From NCBI RefSeq assembly GCF_008831285.2, contig NC_045141.1, positions 1,486,001 to 1,550,000 of the forward strand: a DNA stretch of 64,000 nucleotides, read 5' to 3'. The translations under genes and the position numbers were made by a program. The DNA is from Nymphaea colorata. Lineage: Eukaryota; Streptophyta; Magnoliopsida; Nymphaeales; Nymphaeaceae. This document shows positions 22,801-30,330 of the stretch, piece by piece (position 1 is the first letter of the stretch; every line of letters starts with the position of its first letter). The notes below the pieces were generated by a model, which saw only the letters and a program-made list of their open reading frames with translations, had not been told where the DNA came from and did not search any database.

Positions 22801-24626
22801 GTCAATGGAAAGACTAATGAAAGTTCATTGGGACCCAACATTAATGATGGTCAAGTATTTGAAATCGTCTCCAGGTAAATGACTTTTGGTAGCAAAAGGC
22901 AAGACGTTGGAAGTGGAATCTTATAGTGATGCTGACTATGCTGGCTCAGTCGAAGGCAGGAAGTCTACCATAAGATTCTATGTATTTGTGGGAGGCGACC
23001 TTATATCTCCTAGAGAACCAAAAAGCAAGATGTGGTGTCATGATCTAGTGCAAAATCTGAGTACAGAGTTATGGCTCAAACTGCCGCTGAAATGACGGGC
23101 TAAATCCATGCTATATACCCTAAGTGTGTCAATTCCTAGGATGTATTGTGACAATAGAGGAGCCACATACATTGAAAACAATGCAGTTTTCCATAAAAGA
23201 ACTAAACATATTGAAGTGGACTACCATTACATTCAGAACCTTGTTCAATGAGGAACCATAGCCACCATTCATGTATCATCTGAAGATCACACTGCAGATG
23301 TCTTCACCAAAGCTCTTTTTATTAGTGATTTATCTAGATGTTGTGACAAGCCGAGCATGATTAATATGTATGCTCCAGCTTGAGGGGGAGTGTTGAATTA
23401 GAAGACTTTTAAGTTTCTAAGTGGTCCTTCACAATATTTAGGAGTTCGGAGTTTTCTTTAAACATTTCTCTATTTTTGGTTGATGTTATTTGTAAGTCTC
23501 TACCGCTGCCCTAATCTATTTGTTATTGAGATTAGGGTTAGTTAATAAGAAGATTTTCTCTCTCTATGACTGCTGGCTGTAACAGTACATATGTGGATGT
23601 GTACCATGAAACTAGATTTACTAGTTGAGATGAATGGCAATGACTTGGTACTTTGTATTTCTGATTACCTTCCTGAAGCTTATCAGTTTTTCTTGGGTAG
23701 ACGTAGGAAGGTCTACACTGTATCATACTAGAAATTGCAGCCGATGCTTCTTTCCTGATGGTTTTTCCATTTTCCCTTTCAGTTTTTGATTGCATTGCAT
23801 GTTGATACGATGGAAGAGCTAATTGCAATGCTTATATTCTGTATGAATATTTTAAGCACGTTAGATTGGCATCTGTTTCAATAACTAGCTTTTATTATAT
23901 GCTTTTCATTTTCCTGTGTTTTAGATTTTGAACATGATTGCCAATCCACACTATTTGTATCGGATGACAATCCTGCATGCAATTTCTCTACTTGCACCTG
24001 TTATGGGACCTGATGTCACTTGCAACAAGCTATTGCCTATTGTCGTCAACTCCTCAAAGGACAGGTATATTCACTGAGGGAAGCTCAGTCACTCCAGAAG
24101 CTACTTCTGTTCGAATGATTTCAAAAGCTTTTCTGTCCTAGGGACTTACACAACTCTAAGCCTGTGGAGTTGTCTAGAGGAACTATGGTCCTCAATGAGT
24201 CAATTCAACTGGTTTGTGCTGCACCTTTATGGTGTGGTTCTTAACTTGAGATTGAGCTTATTGACGACACTAACCTGTCGTTTTGAATTTTTTTCTATCT
24301 AACCCAGTAAAACCAAATGTGGGCAGGGTGCCTAACATCAAATTTAATGTGGCAAAGGTTCTACAGTCCCTCGTTCCAGTAGTTGAACAATCAGTAAGTT
24401 GATTTGGCTTGATATTTTTTCTCATTTTACCCAAGCTGACAAGCTCAAAGAAAATATTTCTTACAGGGTAGCTTTAGTGAAAGCTGTTTCTCATTCCCGA
24501 TTGCAGGTAGTGGATCAGACAATCAGACCTTGCTTGGCTGAACTCAGCGAAGACCCAGATGTTGATGTGAGATACTTTGCGAGTCAGGCTGTTCAGGCAT
24601 GTGATCAGGTGATGATGTCTTCTTGA
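2881..24626 (+). CDS. PP2AA: PP2A 65-kDa scaffolding A subunit, C-terminal nine exons (5' partial)
   Basis: Scaffold of protein phosphatase 2A: an all-HEAT-repeat solenoid that holds the catalytic C subunit and a regulatory B subunit in the cytosol and nucleus. Exons I read: 2881-2960, 6028-6169, 6349-6429, 6671-6775, 13009-13191, 13403-13495, 23925-24064, 24327-24393, 24507-24626 (stop TGA). Together they give 336 codons plus stop with all phases matching. Recognisable segments include [77 protein letters not shown] and the terminal VMMSS. They are almost colinear with residues ~252-587 of the Arabidopsis family (recalled, not aligned by program). The N-terminal ~250 residues and promoter are not in the window. 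No stop or frameshift occurs, so it looks functional despite two Copia insertions in introns. The weak donors (GTTCTA, GCCAGT) and 6-10 kb introns suggest splicing efficiency could matter. Identity is very sure; exon edges are sure to a few bases. Confidence 0.95.
3329..3765. repeat. Left arm of a long intronic inverted repeat
   Basis: About 440 bp that is the imperfect reverse complement of 5372-5797. Matching landmarks: GCCACAAATATCGTTCT, AATGTTAGGTAAAAATA, ACATCTAGTTAAAATGATAA, AATAAGCATTATATTG and TTAATATCACAATATTTC. Both arms lie in the 3.07-kb PP2AA intron. Confidence 0.85.
3972..4700. repeat. Possible decayed relative of the GTATCG hAT-like element
   Basis: Starts CAATGTTGCCAATAGATACG and soon shows GTATCATAAAGTAACGTAATG followed by an AT-rich run, the same order as the left part of the element at 21807. 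The right part has GTATCATATGATATAGTACG near 4620. The right terminus and target duplication could not be found. Confidence 0.4.
4572..4613. other. Hairpin with GGGGG/CCCCC stem
   Basis: ATTTTGAAAAGGGGGG, a short loop, then CCCCCGTACTTTTCAAAAT form a near-perfect inverted repeat with 11-bp AT-rich outer arms and a G/C inner stem. Probably a relic of a transposon fold-back; no function shown. Confidence 0.6.
5372..5797. repeat. Right arm of the long intronic inverted repeat
   Basis: Reverse complement partner of 3329-3765, with diagnostic words AGAACGATATTTGTGGC, TATTTTTACCTAACATTTTG, ATCATTTTAACTAGATGT and CAATGCTTATTA. The spacer between arms is ~1.6 kb. This is either two opposite copies of one element or the ends of a ~2.5-kb element. 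Confidence 0.85.
6028..6169 (+). CDS. PP2AA: PP2AA exon b
   Basis: Begins after TTTTAAG and completes the split Arg codon. It encodes [20 protein letters not shown] and onward to ILPCVK, ending in phase 0 before GTGAGT. The acceptor has a poor pyrimidine tract but is fixed by the reading frame and homology. Confidence 0.93.
6349..6429 (+). CDS. PP2AA: PP2AA exon c
   Basis: 27 codons, [20 protein letters not shown] to VLGK, between CTTTCCAG and GTGAAT. Phase 0 on both sides. Confidence 0.94.
6671..6775 (+). CDS. PP2AA: PP2AA exon d
   Basis: 35 codons from [20 protein letters not shown] to KLDQVNQ, phase 0. Donor GTAGTT opens the 6.2-kb intron that contains Copia-1. Confidence 0.94.
6776..7623 (+). 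other. PP2AA intron, left of Copia-1
   Basis: No gene recognised between exon d and the Copia-1 target site. Confidence 0.5.
7624..7628. other. Copia-1 target site duplication, left
   Basis: TACTC, repeated exactly at 12715-12719. Confidence 0.95.
7629..7799 (-). repeat. Copia-1 3' LTR
   Basis: 171 bp, TG...CA on the + strand, identical to 12544-12714. Flanked inside by the polypurine tract (CTCCCCCTC on + at 7800-7808). Confidence 0.97.
7807..8859 (-). CDS. Copia-1 RT C-terminal part and RNase H
   Basis: 350 codons from an internal Met; the biological frame is the continuation of the upstream polyprotein. It begins in the RT fingers/palm ([10 protein letters not shown]), has the catalytic YVDDIIVTG at ~34-42, then the Copia connection ([29 protein letters not shown]) and RNase H ([46 protein letters not shown]). 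It stops just before the polypurine tract. It is +1/-2 out of frame with 8843-11929 and overlaps it by 17 bases. Confidence 0.93.
   Translation of the reverse strand: MSENIENEGFRRSSADHSLFVKKTSTGTVIVLVYVDDIIVTGDDDQGISNIKDVLGQHFVTKDLGERRYFLGIEFARNRKGLIMCQRKYVTDVLQETGMLGCRPASTPMDINTHLYDDDTEDVDARQYRGIVGKLLYITVTRPDIAYAVSRVSQFMDKPKKVHWDAAMMILRYLKNSPGTGLFFQNGTSLTISVYVDADYAGCPSDRKSTTRFCVFIGSNLVTWKSKKQTVVASSSAESEYRAMAQGTAEVMWVRSLMVDLTVEVPLPMQLLCDNKVALFIANNPAFHERTKHVEVDCHYTRDMIQKGFVSTSHISTTGQTADIFTKALARGPFQSCCSKLSLFDIYAPT
8843..11929 (-). CDS. Copia-1 gag-protease-integrase-RT N-terminal polyprotein
   Basis: 1028 codons. Gag ([22 protein letters not shown]2 type), CCHC zinc knuckle [14 protein letters not shown] (~250), aspartic protease WLIDSGAST (~350), integrase HHCC finger (HLRFGHL ... 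[10 protein letters not shown]) and DDE core ([24 protein letters not shown]), then RT up to [13 protein letters not shown] and [10 protein letters not shown], where a frameshift ends homology. Between [13 protein letters not shown] and [13 protein letters not shown] about 30-40 residues normally present (compare Copia-3) are missing in frame. It starts ~600 bp inside the 5' LTR after a GC-rich leader. Confidence 0.95.
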   Translation of the reverse strand: MSEISSGANTSSFASSGEMKNSPFSSIITKMDGGNYEMWAMQVKRTLIAHEKEHLILEPEPVQKVGKYTTWFKDNSLVMVWIVGTLSQDIANEVLHKESAKDMWDSLAATYSQARNETRIMQLHHDIHQMRQDGRPLHTYYSSLKSMFERLNSYFPACKCEQQKAYRDMLMVGVFLSGLDSVYESAKNQMLTSPSIPPIDEAYSRLSRIPIPASTVLDTTSAMLATRGRGGSLFARGRGYRGRGNTTSCPVCQFCHRIGHTVDKCWQKHGRPAVANQTVFTNSPEQPQNQHIVSSSELRADDIISQLRNLIGDRTQQAPDPTTSTITTAASASSSGMYSDYTPATDTTDWLIDSGASTHLCGDKAQFTSYVPTLHAPEFPHSLLSISQITRDLNCRAIFDSSSLVFQDILTGRVIGSGREQGGLYRLVHPFPFAGSTSSGSSSSSAYTWHLRFGHLPFQKLLHVLPQLSPKSSFQCESCQLGKHHRSSFPSRPSRSSHSVFELLHFDVWGPSRTPDLQGHRYYLVAVDDHSRVSWVFLMKNKSEVGHVIKNFINEILTQFDTCVKIVRSDNALEFCASSLEQFFRDKGIIHQTSCVYTSQQNGVAERKHHHILDVARTIIIHSHVPHSYWGDAVLTACYLINRRPSSVLGDLIPISVLFPDRDLFSVPPRVFGCVAFVQLLGPGRDKLSPRAIKTIFVGYSRTQKGYRCYDPSTRRYYVSADVTFFESTSFFSPNGTQLRAPEVNDEVHFPLPLMSCPKPVDSRFGAVYQRRTKPVAPAHCAPVPSPSTPKVIPDTNSADNFLCNDDVGECHEQVHAPNELDMPIAQRKGKRSCTLHPISGHLSMDRLTPVYRQFVQGLSAIALPQNPMDALSDPKWAAAMQEEMDALQSRGTWTLVTPSADAAIVGCRWVFTIKYRADGSLDRYKARLVAKGYTQTYGVDYYDTFSPVARHASLRILLAVAVSKNWSLSQLDVKNVFLYGDLHEEVYMQQPPGFVAEGECQKVCRLRKAIYGLKQSSSLVSEIVREY
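11930..12531 (-). other. Copia-1 GC-rich 5' leader
   Basis: About 600 bp between primer site and gag ATG. 12120-12530 is GC-rich with many GGCGGCGG / GCAGCGACGGGCG words; several frames are open (Ala/Arg/Pro-rich 130-132 codons), which is a composition effect. The GC content contrasts sharply with the AT-rich LTRs and resembles the Copia-3 leader. Confidence 0.7.
12532..12543 (-). other. Copia-1 primer binding site
   Basis: Reads TGGTATCAGAGC on the minus strand, complementary to the 3' end of initiator tRNA-Met, directly adjoining the 5' LTR. Confidence 0.93.
12544..12714 (-). repeat. Copia-1 5' LTR
   Basis: Identical to the 3' LTR. A TTTATATAGAC stretch on + is near its centre. The promoter would drive transcription antisense to PP2AA. 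Confidence 0.97.
13009..13191 (+). CDS. PP2AA: PP2AA exon e
   Basis: 61 codons from [20 protein letters not shown] to CMQWLEDQ. Acceptor TTATTTCAG; donor GTTCTA is weak but required by frame. Confidence 0.94.
13403..13495 (+). CDS. PP2AA: PP2AA exon f, followed by a GC donor
   Basis: 31 codons, [20 protein letters not shown] to HHIIPQ. The exon ends CCTCAG and the intron starts GCCAGT, so the donor is GC. The next exon starts in phase 0 and homology is continuous across the junction. A shift to the nearby GT at 13500 would add five bases and break the frame. Confidence 0.92.
13812..14032. repeat. Three tandem units ending in TA microsatellites
   Basis: Units begin at 13812, 13898 and 13962, each GACCA(A/T)(T/C)(A/C)TAGTTTCTT, then TCTCAGTATTCCAGTT and CATCTCATGGC, then (TA)n of different length. 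The TA tract explains the unequal unit lengths. Confidence 0.85.
14033..16260 (+). other. PP2AA intron between tandem repeat and Copia-2
   Basis: No intact gene. GCCTAGGCG-type words at ~14350-14440 and ~15378 are typical of dispersed plant repeats and may mark one element's two ends. A degenerate ~92-bp tandem duplication starts at 16085 and 16177 (both AAACTAAACTGCAA). Two AACAGTTTTTCA(T/A)GTTTTAC copies lie at 15190-15290. Confidence 0.45.
16320..16490 (-). pseudogene. Possible leucine-rich-repeat gene fragment
   Basis: On the minus strand, in broken frames, [12 protein letters not shown] and SSVGNLSAL appear, matching the LRR consensus LDLSSNxLxGxLP / xxGNLxxL. Only about two repeats are present and frames shift. 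It could be a gene scrap carried by a transposon. Weak evidence. Confidence 0.4.
16739..16891. other. Cluster of three perfect palindromes
   Basis: (1) 16739-16762: GACTCGGTCAA / TTGACCGAGTC, 11-bp arms, 2-base gap. (2) 16792-16816: GTTGACCATACC / GGTATGGTCAAC, 12-bp arms, 1-base gap. (3) 16863-16891: CGGGTACTCCTC / GAGGAGTACCCG, 12-bp arms, 5-base gap. CGGGTAC of the third can alternatively pair with GTACCCG at 16849-16855. They abut the Copia-2 left LTR. Role unknown. Confidence 0.9.
16892..17080 (+). repeat. Copia-2 5' LTR
   Basis: 189 bp ending CTGTAACA before the primer site. Its first ~17 bases do not align with those of the 3' LTR, suggesting a rearranged left edge next to the palindrome cluster. 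Confidence 0.88.
17081..17093 (+). other. Copia-2 primer binding site
   Basis: TGGTATCAGAGCC, exact tRNA-iMet complement, immediately after the 5' LTR. Confidence 0.93.
17094..19093 (+). other. Copia-2 enlarged leader with foreign sequence
   Basis: 2 kb between primer site and gag, versus ~0.5-0.6 kb in Copia-1 and Copia-3. It contains GTACCC-rich words (17380-17460, 18560-18630), a GC-rich piece ending CAGCTAG|GTAAGTG near 17622 that looks like an exon end with donor, and a 105-bp tandem duplication (18822 and 18927). Probably one or more secondary insertions; no boundaries proven. Confidence 0.55.
18822..19031 (+). repeat. 105-bp tandem duplication
   Basis: Copies start at 18822 and 18927 (GGACTGATTTAC(T/C)GAACA...), both ending in GTTGATTG(C/T)TGT. 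About 85% alike by eye. Confidence 0.85.
19094..20400 (+). pseudogene. Copia-2 gag and protease remnant
   Basis: Starts MADEGKTKM then TAG. Gag pieces [20 protein letters not shown] and [16 protein letters not shown] ... [10 protein letters not shown]; a zinc-knuckle remnant near 19880-19935; protease [15 protein letters not shown] where the catalytic DSG has become DLG. Short direct duplications scramble 19597-19870 and 20300-20350. Inactive. Confidence 0.88.
20385..21560 (+). pseudogene. Copia-2 integrase remnant
   Basis: [11 protein letters not shown] finger remnant, then [23 protein letters not shown], a TGA in place of the usual Trp before [15 protein letters not shown], and [17 protein letters not shown] ... 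KGYKFFDP. The D, D and E core residues are partly readable but the frame is broken many times. Confidence 0.88.
21799..21806. other. 8-bp target duplication of the hAT-like element, left
   Basis: ATCAGTTT; right copy ATTAGTTT at 22159-22166 (one mismatch). Confidence 0.85.
21807..22158. mobile_element. hAT-like non-autonomous element with GTATCG arrays
   Basis: 352 bp. Termini CAATGTTGTA and TACAACACTG form an inverted repeat (CA(A/G)TGTTGTA) of the hAT type, with an 8-bp flanking duplication as hAT requires. The interior is built of CGTATCGTAA / ACGATACGG words on both sides of an AT-rich core. It sits exactly inside the Copia-2 RT frame, between the codons of MYQF and DVKNAFL, so removing it with one duplication restores the RT reading. 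No coding capacity. Confidence 0.88.
23391..23584 (+). repeat. Copia-2 3' LTR
   Basis: 194 bp starting TGTTGAATTAG right after GAGGGGGAG, ending GGCTGTAACA. Confidence 0.9.
23925..24064 (+). CDS. PP2AA: PP2AA exon g
   Basis: Starts after GTGTTTTAG and encodes [20 protein letters not shown] through IVVNSSKD plus two bases of an Arg codon. Donor GTATAT. Confidence 0.93.
24327..24393 (+). CDS. PP2AA: PP2AA exon h
   Basis: Completes the Arg codon and then encodes [20 protein letters not shown] and QS. Acceptor GGGCAG, donor GTAAGT. Confidence 0.93.
24507..24626 (+). CDS. PP2AA: PP2AA terminal exon
   Basis: 39 codons and TGA. It contains [19 protein letters not shown] and ends VMMSS, the conserved C-terminal tail of plant A subunits. 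Acceptor TTGCAG. Confidence 0.95.
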   Translation, partial: VVDQTIRPCLAELSEDPDVDVRYFASQAVQACDQVMMSS

Positions 24627-24899
24627 TGGTCTTTTCTAACGGATGTATTTTGACGGCCACTAGCTTAGGAATTCCAGCTAAGGTAGTTTTTGTACCAAAG
24701 TAGTTCTGGACATTCGAGGAGAACTTCTCAGGTTTTGTGGTATTCGTCTTTTGTCTCATAAAAGGTTTTTCCTTGGGTTTTTTACATTTATTGTGTCTTC
24801 TATCATCTTATTTTGGATTTTCTATTGTTTTATTAGTCATATAATACAAATGATGTGCTTCTCCAGTCTTGTTACTATTGCTGCATGTTCACATTTCTC

Positions 24900-24933
<34 letters not shown>

Positions 24934-25800
24934 GCCGGCAAATCGGAAGTGAATTAGCTGCACTATAATGAATTAGTTTTGCTTGGAGTAAAACGCTGTT
25001 CGGGTAAATCATTTGTGCTTTTATAATGATGATGGGAGTTGATTCAAGTCGCCTGTGCTGAAGACAATTAGAGGAAGGTGATTACAGCTACATGAGTTAC
25101 AGCTGTGTTTTTTATGCTGCTGTTTCTGAGGTCGTGAGGTATGCAAATTGGGCGTTTAATCCAAAACATTTACATTTGTTTCTTTAACATACAAGATGCT
25201 GGGGATGTGCTGCAAGGATGTTTGGTAAAGATATTTCTTTGCTACAAAATCTGGAAATATTGGGAAACATGGGTATGGTCCGGATGCAATAATTGATTGA
25301 CGATGATGGCAATTGTAGTAAAATGATGATAATAATAACAATAAAGTTGGGAATTCATTTTGGATAGAAACTGGATGTGATCCATTACTAACAAATATGC
25401 ATCAAGTTACGGAATTTTGGAACTTCAACTTGGAGGTCAATCCACGTTAGCCTGGTGGATCTAACCTCTTGCAATTTTAATCTGTTAACAGTTCCCAGAA
25501 TGTTGGCCTGATTTTCTTCGTGGAGGAACGACGCACCGTAACACAGATGGAATTAAACGGAATGAGATGTAATTATCACTTGCTTTATGAACCTGTATAC
25601 GCCAGCTACTTTGCCGGGGTATGTGCTTCAGGTTTGGATCTAATAATTGAAAAATGTAGGACCTGTCCGTAAAATTTCATTGTTGGTGTTATTAGTTGTG
25701 TCAAATGGAGTCATCTATATAATGAAGATAGCGACTACGTGTTTTTGAGAGTTGTTTTTTTGGATTTTTCTGGGCTGTGTACGTGGCACATCCTTATATA
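24627..25800 (+). other. PP2AA 3' UTR and downstream flank
   Basis: No coding signal. A CT microsatellite occupies about 24902-24933. An AATAAA at 25340-25345 is one possible polyadenylation signal; others cannot be excluded. The end of the transcript cannot be fixed from sequence. Confidence 0.4.
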
Positions 25801-26838
25801 ATTAATGAGTTACGCTTCTCATCCGAAGAAATCCTGAAGTTTTGCAAGTAGGGAACCCAACGGTTTGGTTCTGGGTTCATACTGGATATCCAAGTGTGCT
25901 TGTAGCCATTTGGTTAAGTTCTGTGTTAAAGCTTCCTGTTGCCCCATTTGAAAGGCTAGTGGTTCCAATTGGTTGATGCCTTGGAACAAGATCTCAGATT
26001 TGGTTCTTAATTTAATTGAACGATGAACTTTAGAGGGTGACGTTAAAACCTTTGGTGCATTTACGTGCTCTTGGAGTTGCACCAACAGCTTTGGATTGCA
26101 CAAAATGTTAATAGACACGCTGTTATTTATTTTTCAGAAGACGAATTTTAAACTATTCAACGAAAATCAAGTGTTGAAATCCTATACCACATAATTATAA
26201 ATGCCTCACGCTAGTGGTTGGACTGGGTTATGCTTGTACGTTTTTATGGATTAAATTGGCTTTGGTTTCTAATTGGGGGTTTAGTTCAGAAGTGACTTGG
26301 AGTTTTAACTAGCGTTTGGCACTTCTTAAACGTTTCTAATAAGGACATTAACTAGTTTTTTGATGATTTGGCTATATAGTTACCGCTGGGCTTATGTTTT
26401 CAAGTAAAGTTTGCTTGCATGACTGGATTTTTTCCTTTGAGGGTGTTTGTTCTAGGTTGTGTTCAGGACTTAGAAGATGGTTAGGTTTGAAATTGGTTTT
26501 TACTTCAGAGTTAATCTGTGGATGTTTAAGGTTTTTGGTTGAAATTGGCCTTGTCATGATTTTGGTTTTGGGCCAACCTAATCAAGAAAATAATTGAGAA
26601 ATCTTAAAGTCAAATTTTGAAAAACAGGTGATTTATATAAATCCTTTTTGGGAAAACATGAATGTAGTATGTGCATGTGTAAAAATGCGGATGGGTTCAC
26701 TCAACAGTTAATTAGCTAATAATAGCGTGAAGTAAGTATTGAAATTAAACATGTCCTAGATTTTGAAAATGACAGTGTAGAAATCCTAAATTGCCCTCAG
26801 AATTAAGGGAATAACGGAATTGATCATGATTTTGTCAT
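25801..26838. other. Intergenic, unrecognised
   Basis: A minus-strand 99-codon frame at 25819-26118 has no family I recognise. It is Leu/Gln-rich with no obvious motif and may be a decayed transposon piece. The rest shows nothing. Confidence 0.4.
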
Positions 26839-26849
26839 CACAGCAGATG

Positions 26850-27050
26850 ATGCGTGTTGACCCCAATTTATATGCATGCAAAGCCTATTATATATATGCA
26901 AGTTGAAACATAAAAATTTCTATATAGGGCCATGCAGATAACACATGCTGACCCCAATTTATATGCATGCAAAGCCTATTTCATATGCAAGTTGAAACAC
27001 AAAAATTTCTGTATGCCTGCAAAGCCTATTCCATATGCAACTTGAAACCT
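26850..27050. repeat. Tandem repeat, two and a half units
   Basis: Units share GACCCCAATTTATATGCATG, AAAGCCTATT, TGCAAGTTGAAACA and AAAAATTTCT. Copies at ~26850 and ~26942, and a partial third from ~27011. Confidence 0.88.
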
Positions 27051-29120
27051 TGAAATTAAGGAGTCTAGATGGCAATACTCTTAGGTTCATTTGTTAGATG
27101 GACTCAGTGAGGGGTTTGACTTTGGTTTAGGTATGGAACTGAGTTAGATTAGGCAGTTGAGCATGGGTCAAGCTTAGTTTATGAAGTCAGCTTTATGGTT
27201 ATAGTCCAGGTAAGCTCGGTCTAAGTTGGCTTGACCATGTTGGCAATGGTTTAGGTTTAGGTGAAGTTAAAGTAGGGTTCTAAGGGAATTAGTGTTGGGT
27301 TAAACCTATCTAAGATTAGGAGGCTTGTCATGGACCAAGTTGGGTCAAATCGTGTCTCCATGGGTTATAAACTGAGAGACACGAGCGTAGCCACGTTAGG
27401 ACCGAACTTGGGCTTTTATCCAAATCTAGGCTAAGTTTGTGGCTCTATAGTTTATAACCTGAAGGAGCTCGGCTTAGTTGAGCCAGGGTTTGACCAAAAC
27501 CATGATTTAATGAATCAGGTTCATAGCTCAATGAGTCGTAATCTGAATGATTTGAACTTAATCCAATTGGATGTGAGATTGGATAACTTGATTAGGACCA
27601 AACTAGACTAGCTTTATGACTCAATGGGCTGTAACCTCAAAGAATATGAATTTAATTTGATAATAAGACTTTTTTTTTTTGGGAAAGTGGGGGTGGGATG
27701 GGGTACAACTTAATATTGGATTGGTCTCAATTAAAATCCCATTAGAGATATAACTTGAAAGTGGACTGAACCTTGGCCTGTGAGACTAAACTTAGCCTTA
27801 GTTGTGGGATCAACTTATTTTGGGTTCGAGCTAGACACGAGTCCCATTCAGATTATGGTCCTCAAGTGAACTGGGTTAGATTCTTCCAAACCATGTGGGT
27901 TTGCGGTTGAACGAACATTGTTTAGGTTTATTTGAGCTAGATTGAAAGCGCACTTAGGTTATAACCCTTGAGTGGGTTTGACTTTCAGTCTTCAAGGTCA
28001 AACTAGACTTACGTTACAATCTTAACCTGACTTGAGTTTGAGTTAGGATTGAGTGTTAGTTTCAAATCATCAAAGTGAACCATTCTAGAATCCACCAAAC
28101 CAAATTCACTCAAGAGCTAGGGGTGGCAAACTGGATTGTGCTTAGGTTATTAGGCAAAGGACGGTGTAGGACTCCTTAATCTCACAAGCAAGCGAAATGA
28201 AGAAGTTAAACTACTATTTAATTGAGGTTAAAACATAGTTAAAGAAGGAAAAGAGACGATGTATGCAAAACATTCTTTGAGGAGATTAACATAAATTTAA
28301 AGCTTATCGGCATGCTTTAAACTATACTAACTTAACCCAAGCATGATTAAGCCAAATTAAGAAAGCAACAACGTTTGATCGTAAGTACTAGAATACAAAG
28401 ATATGAAGAGAAAAGAAAGAAATAATTACTTGGTTTGGGCAGGTTAGAAGGTGAGCCAAAGAAGAGAGGATAAAGCGAAAAACGAGGAGGAGGAGGAGTT
28501 GGAGGAGAGGATCAACTTGTAGAAAAGGAGAGAGAGAGAGAGAGAGAGATCAAATGGCTAGGACGGTAGACAAATGAGGGGGTGAGGGGCATTTATAGTT
28601 GAGCTTGCCCTCCATTGCCCGTCCTTAGGTTATTAGTTAGAGTTCCTATCAGGGGTCTTTTAGCTATCTTACAGGGTTAAAGAGATGGTTTGACCCGGTT
28701 CAGGGTGATCTCTGTCCTATTTGGCGCAGCCAGGATGGCCATGCAAATGGTCAATTTGTCATCCTTGCCGAGCTACTCATGACCTAGCAGGCTAGCACAC
28801 GGCTGTGGCTAGAACACGTTGGCCATGGCTTTGCATGTGGCCTGCGAGGCAGCTCATGGCTGTTGCAACCACGTTTGGCCACGCATTTCCTGTGTGGTCC
28901 AGCCATGCACCTGGCATGGATTGGCTGGACCACGTATAATCCTATCGGCTAGTCCATGGCCTGGGCGGCCAGGTTCGACCAGGACGTGGCAAGCCTAAGA
29001 TTTTTCAAAAATTGTTTATTTATTTTGCAAATCAAGGTTATTTTAAAGAATAAATAAAGGATATTTTGGAAAATTGCATTGTACATCGGGTTTTCTGTTT
29101 ATGGGAACCAAAAAAAGGGA
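27051..29120. other. Intergenic, degenerate GGTTTAG/TTGGGTT-rich and GC-rich stretch
   Basis: 27060-28100 is a monotonous T/G-rich sequence full of words such as GGTTTAG, TTGAGTT and TAACCT without a regular period. 28440-28550 is purine-rich with a GA microsatellite. 28730-29000 is GC-rich with repeated TGGCCATGGC/CATGGCCTG words. No gene. Possibly the non-coding flank of the gypsy relic to its right. Confidence 0.4.
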
Positions 29121-29129
29121 TTTTGAACT

Positions 29130-29640
29130 TGGATTGTTTGAAATTGAGATTTGGATCCAGATAGAATTGGATTCTGATAGGATTCAAAAATTATAGCTTC
29201 GATCCAAAAGTGGTAGTTTGGATCTAGAAGTGACAATTTGGATCTGGATAGGATTCATATGCAATAGCTTTGATCCAGTTTACAAAATGAGATTTAGATC
29301 CAAACTGGATCTGGAAAAGGTAGTTTGGATTCAAAATAGATCTGTAAGTGAGAGTTTGAATCTGATGGATATTGAAGCGATAGATTGGATACAAAATAGA
29401 CCTAAAAGTTGTTTGGATATGGATTGATGTGAAATGATAGTTTGGATCCATAGTTGTCCCAAAAGTGACATTTGAATCTGAAATTGACAATTTAGATTCA
29501 AAATGGATCTAGAAATTAAATTTTAGCTTCATTTTGGATCTAAATGAAACTAAAGCTTGGATCTATATCCAAACCACGTCTGTGGCTCAAATTTAGATCT
29601 AATTTGGATTTGAAGTTGGATTTGGTCTAGGACTCGAATT
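29130..29640. repeat. Degenerate TTGGATC minisatellite
   Basis: More than ten variants of (T)TTGGATC(C/T) spaced irregularly, together with AAAAGTGA and AAATAGA words, on a unit of roughly 30-45 bases. Open frames here on both strands (69 and 88 codons) are repeat products. Confidence 0.75.
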
Positions 29641-29739
29641 TTGGATTAAGTTGTGGGTTTGTGAAGGTTGGATTGAGGTTCGAAGCGAACTTGTGACTTG
29701 GGTAAATGATAGAACTTATATGTGGGACTTAAGTTTCTT

Positions 29740-30330
29740 ATCAATGCAATTTTGAATAATATGTTTTAGAGAAACACAATCTTCTATGCTATGATTGTGG
29801 AACTTACAAATCGATTCTCTCTTTTCTCCTTCATTTCAAGTAGATCAGACCACCTTGGCAGCTTGCAAATGTTTTGAGAAAAGAAATGCTTTATTATTTC
29901 CTCATTGAACTGTTTGAGTAGCATGAATTTGTTGTTTTTCTTCCATCCTGAATGCTTTCTGTTAACTCTTTCTTGGATGGTTGAACGTTGTGTCACCCTT
30001 TCTTATTATTGTTGTTGCCGCTTCGGGACGAACTTGCAGTAGCAATGAACATGTGTCTTTGACAGCTTTTCATTCTCATCTTTTGATTTTTTTGCTTTGA
30101 CCGGCTTCTCCTGACAGGGTACCCATTTTGTATAGTAGTCTCAATGCATTTGACTCTCTTGCCCAGATCATAGAAAGTCTCAAATACATTTGGCATCAAA
30201 ATAACTATAAGATGCAGCCAAAGTCCTCAAGGGTCATTGTTAAGGTGAGGTCCTTCCCAAGAACATCAGTCCTTAGCTTATCAACAAATTGTCCCCCTTT
30301 ATTCCTCTTATAGATTCATAAGAGTGTTGA
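29740..30330 (-). pseudogene. Ty3/gypsy gag relic
   Basis: Minus strand: FYDLGKRVKCIETTIQNG, then HSGWKKNNKFMLLKQFNEEI, and in a shifted frame a zinc-knuckle-like CKFHNHSIEDCVSLKH. The order and wording match the gag at 54882-55952 (HHGWGYNKKFTLLQQSYGEV ... CKFHHAPGHDTEDCLILKN), so both belong to the same lineage. Stops and at least one frameshift. Confidence 0.75.

Larger units (their letters stand above)
21561..23390 (+). pseudogene. Copia-2 reverse transcriptase and RNase H remnant
   Basis: [26 protein letters not shown] then [14 protein letters not shown] after the hAT-like insertion; [57 protein letters not shown]; end MYAPA and TGA at the polypurine tract. Several stops and shifts. Confidence 0.88.
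16892..23584 (+). mobile_element. Copia-2, old decayed LTR retrotransposon in a PP2AA intron
   Basis: LTRs 16892-17080 and 23391-23584 are clearly homologous (shared TTTTTGGTTGATGTTATTTG, TAATAAGAAGATTTTCTCTC) but differ by substitutions and unlike 5' ends. Primer site TGGTATCAGAGCC is at 17081; GAGGGGGAG tract at 23382. The coding region has many stops and frameshifts. The flanks (ACCCG left, GTACA right) give no clear target duplication. It is interrupted by a hAT-like element at 21807-22158. Confidence 0.93.
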
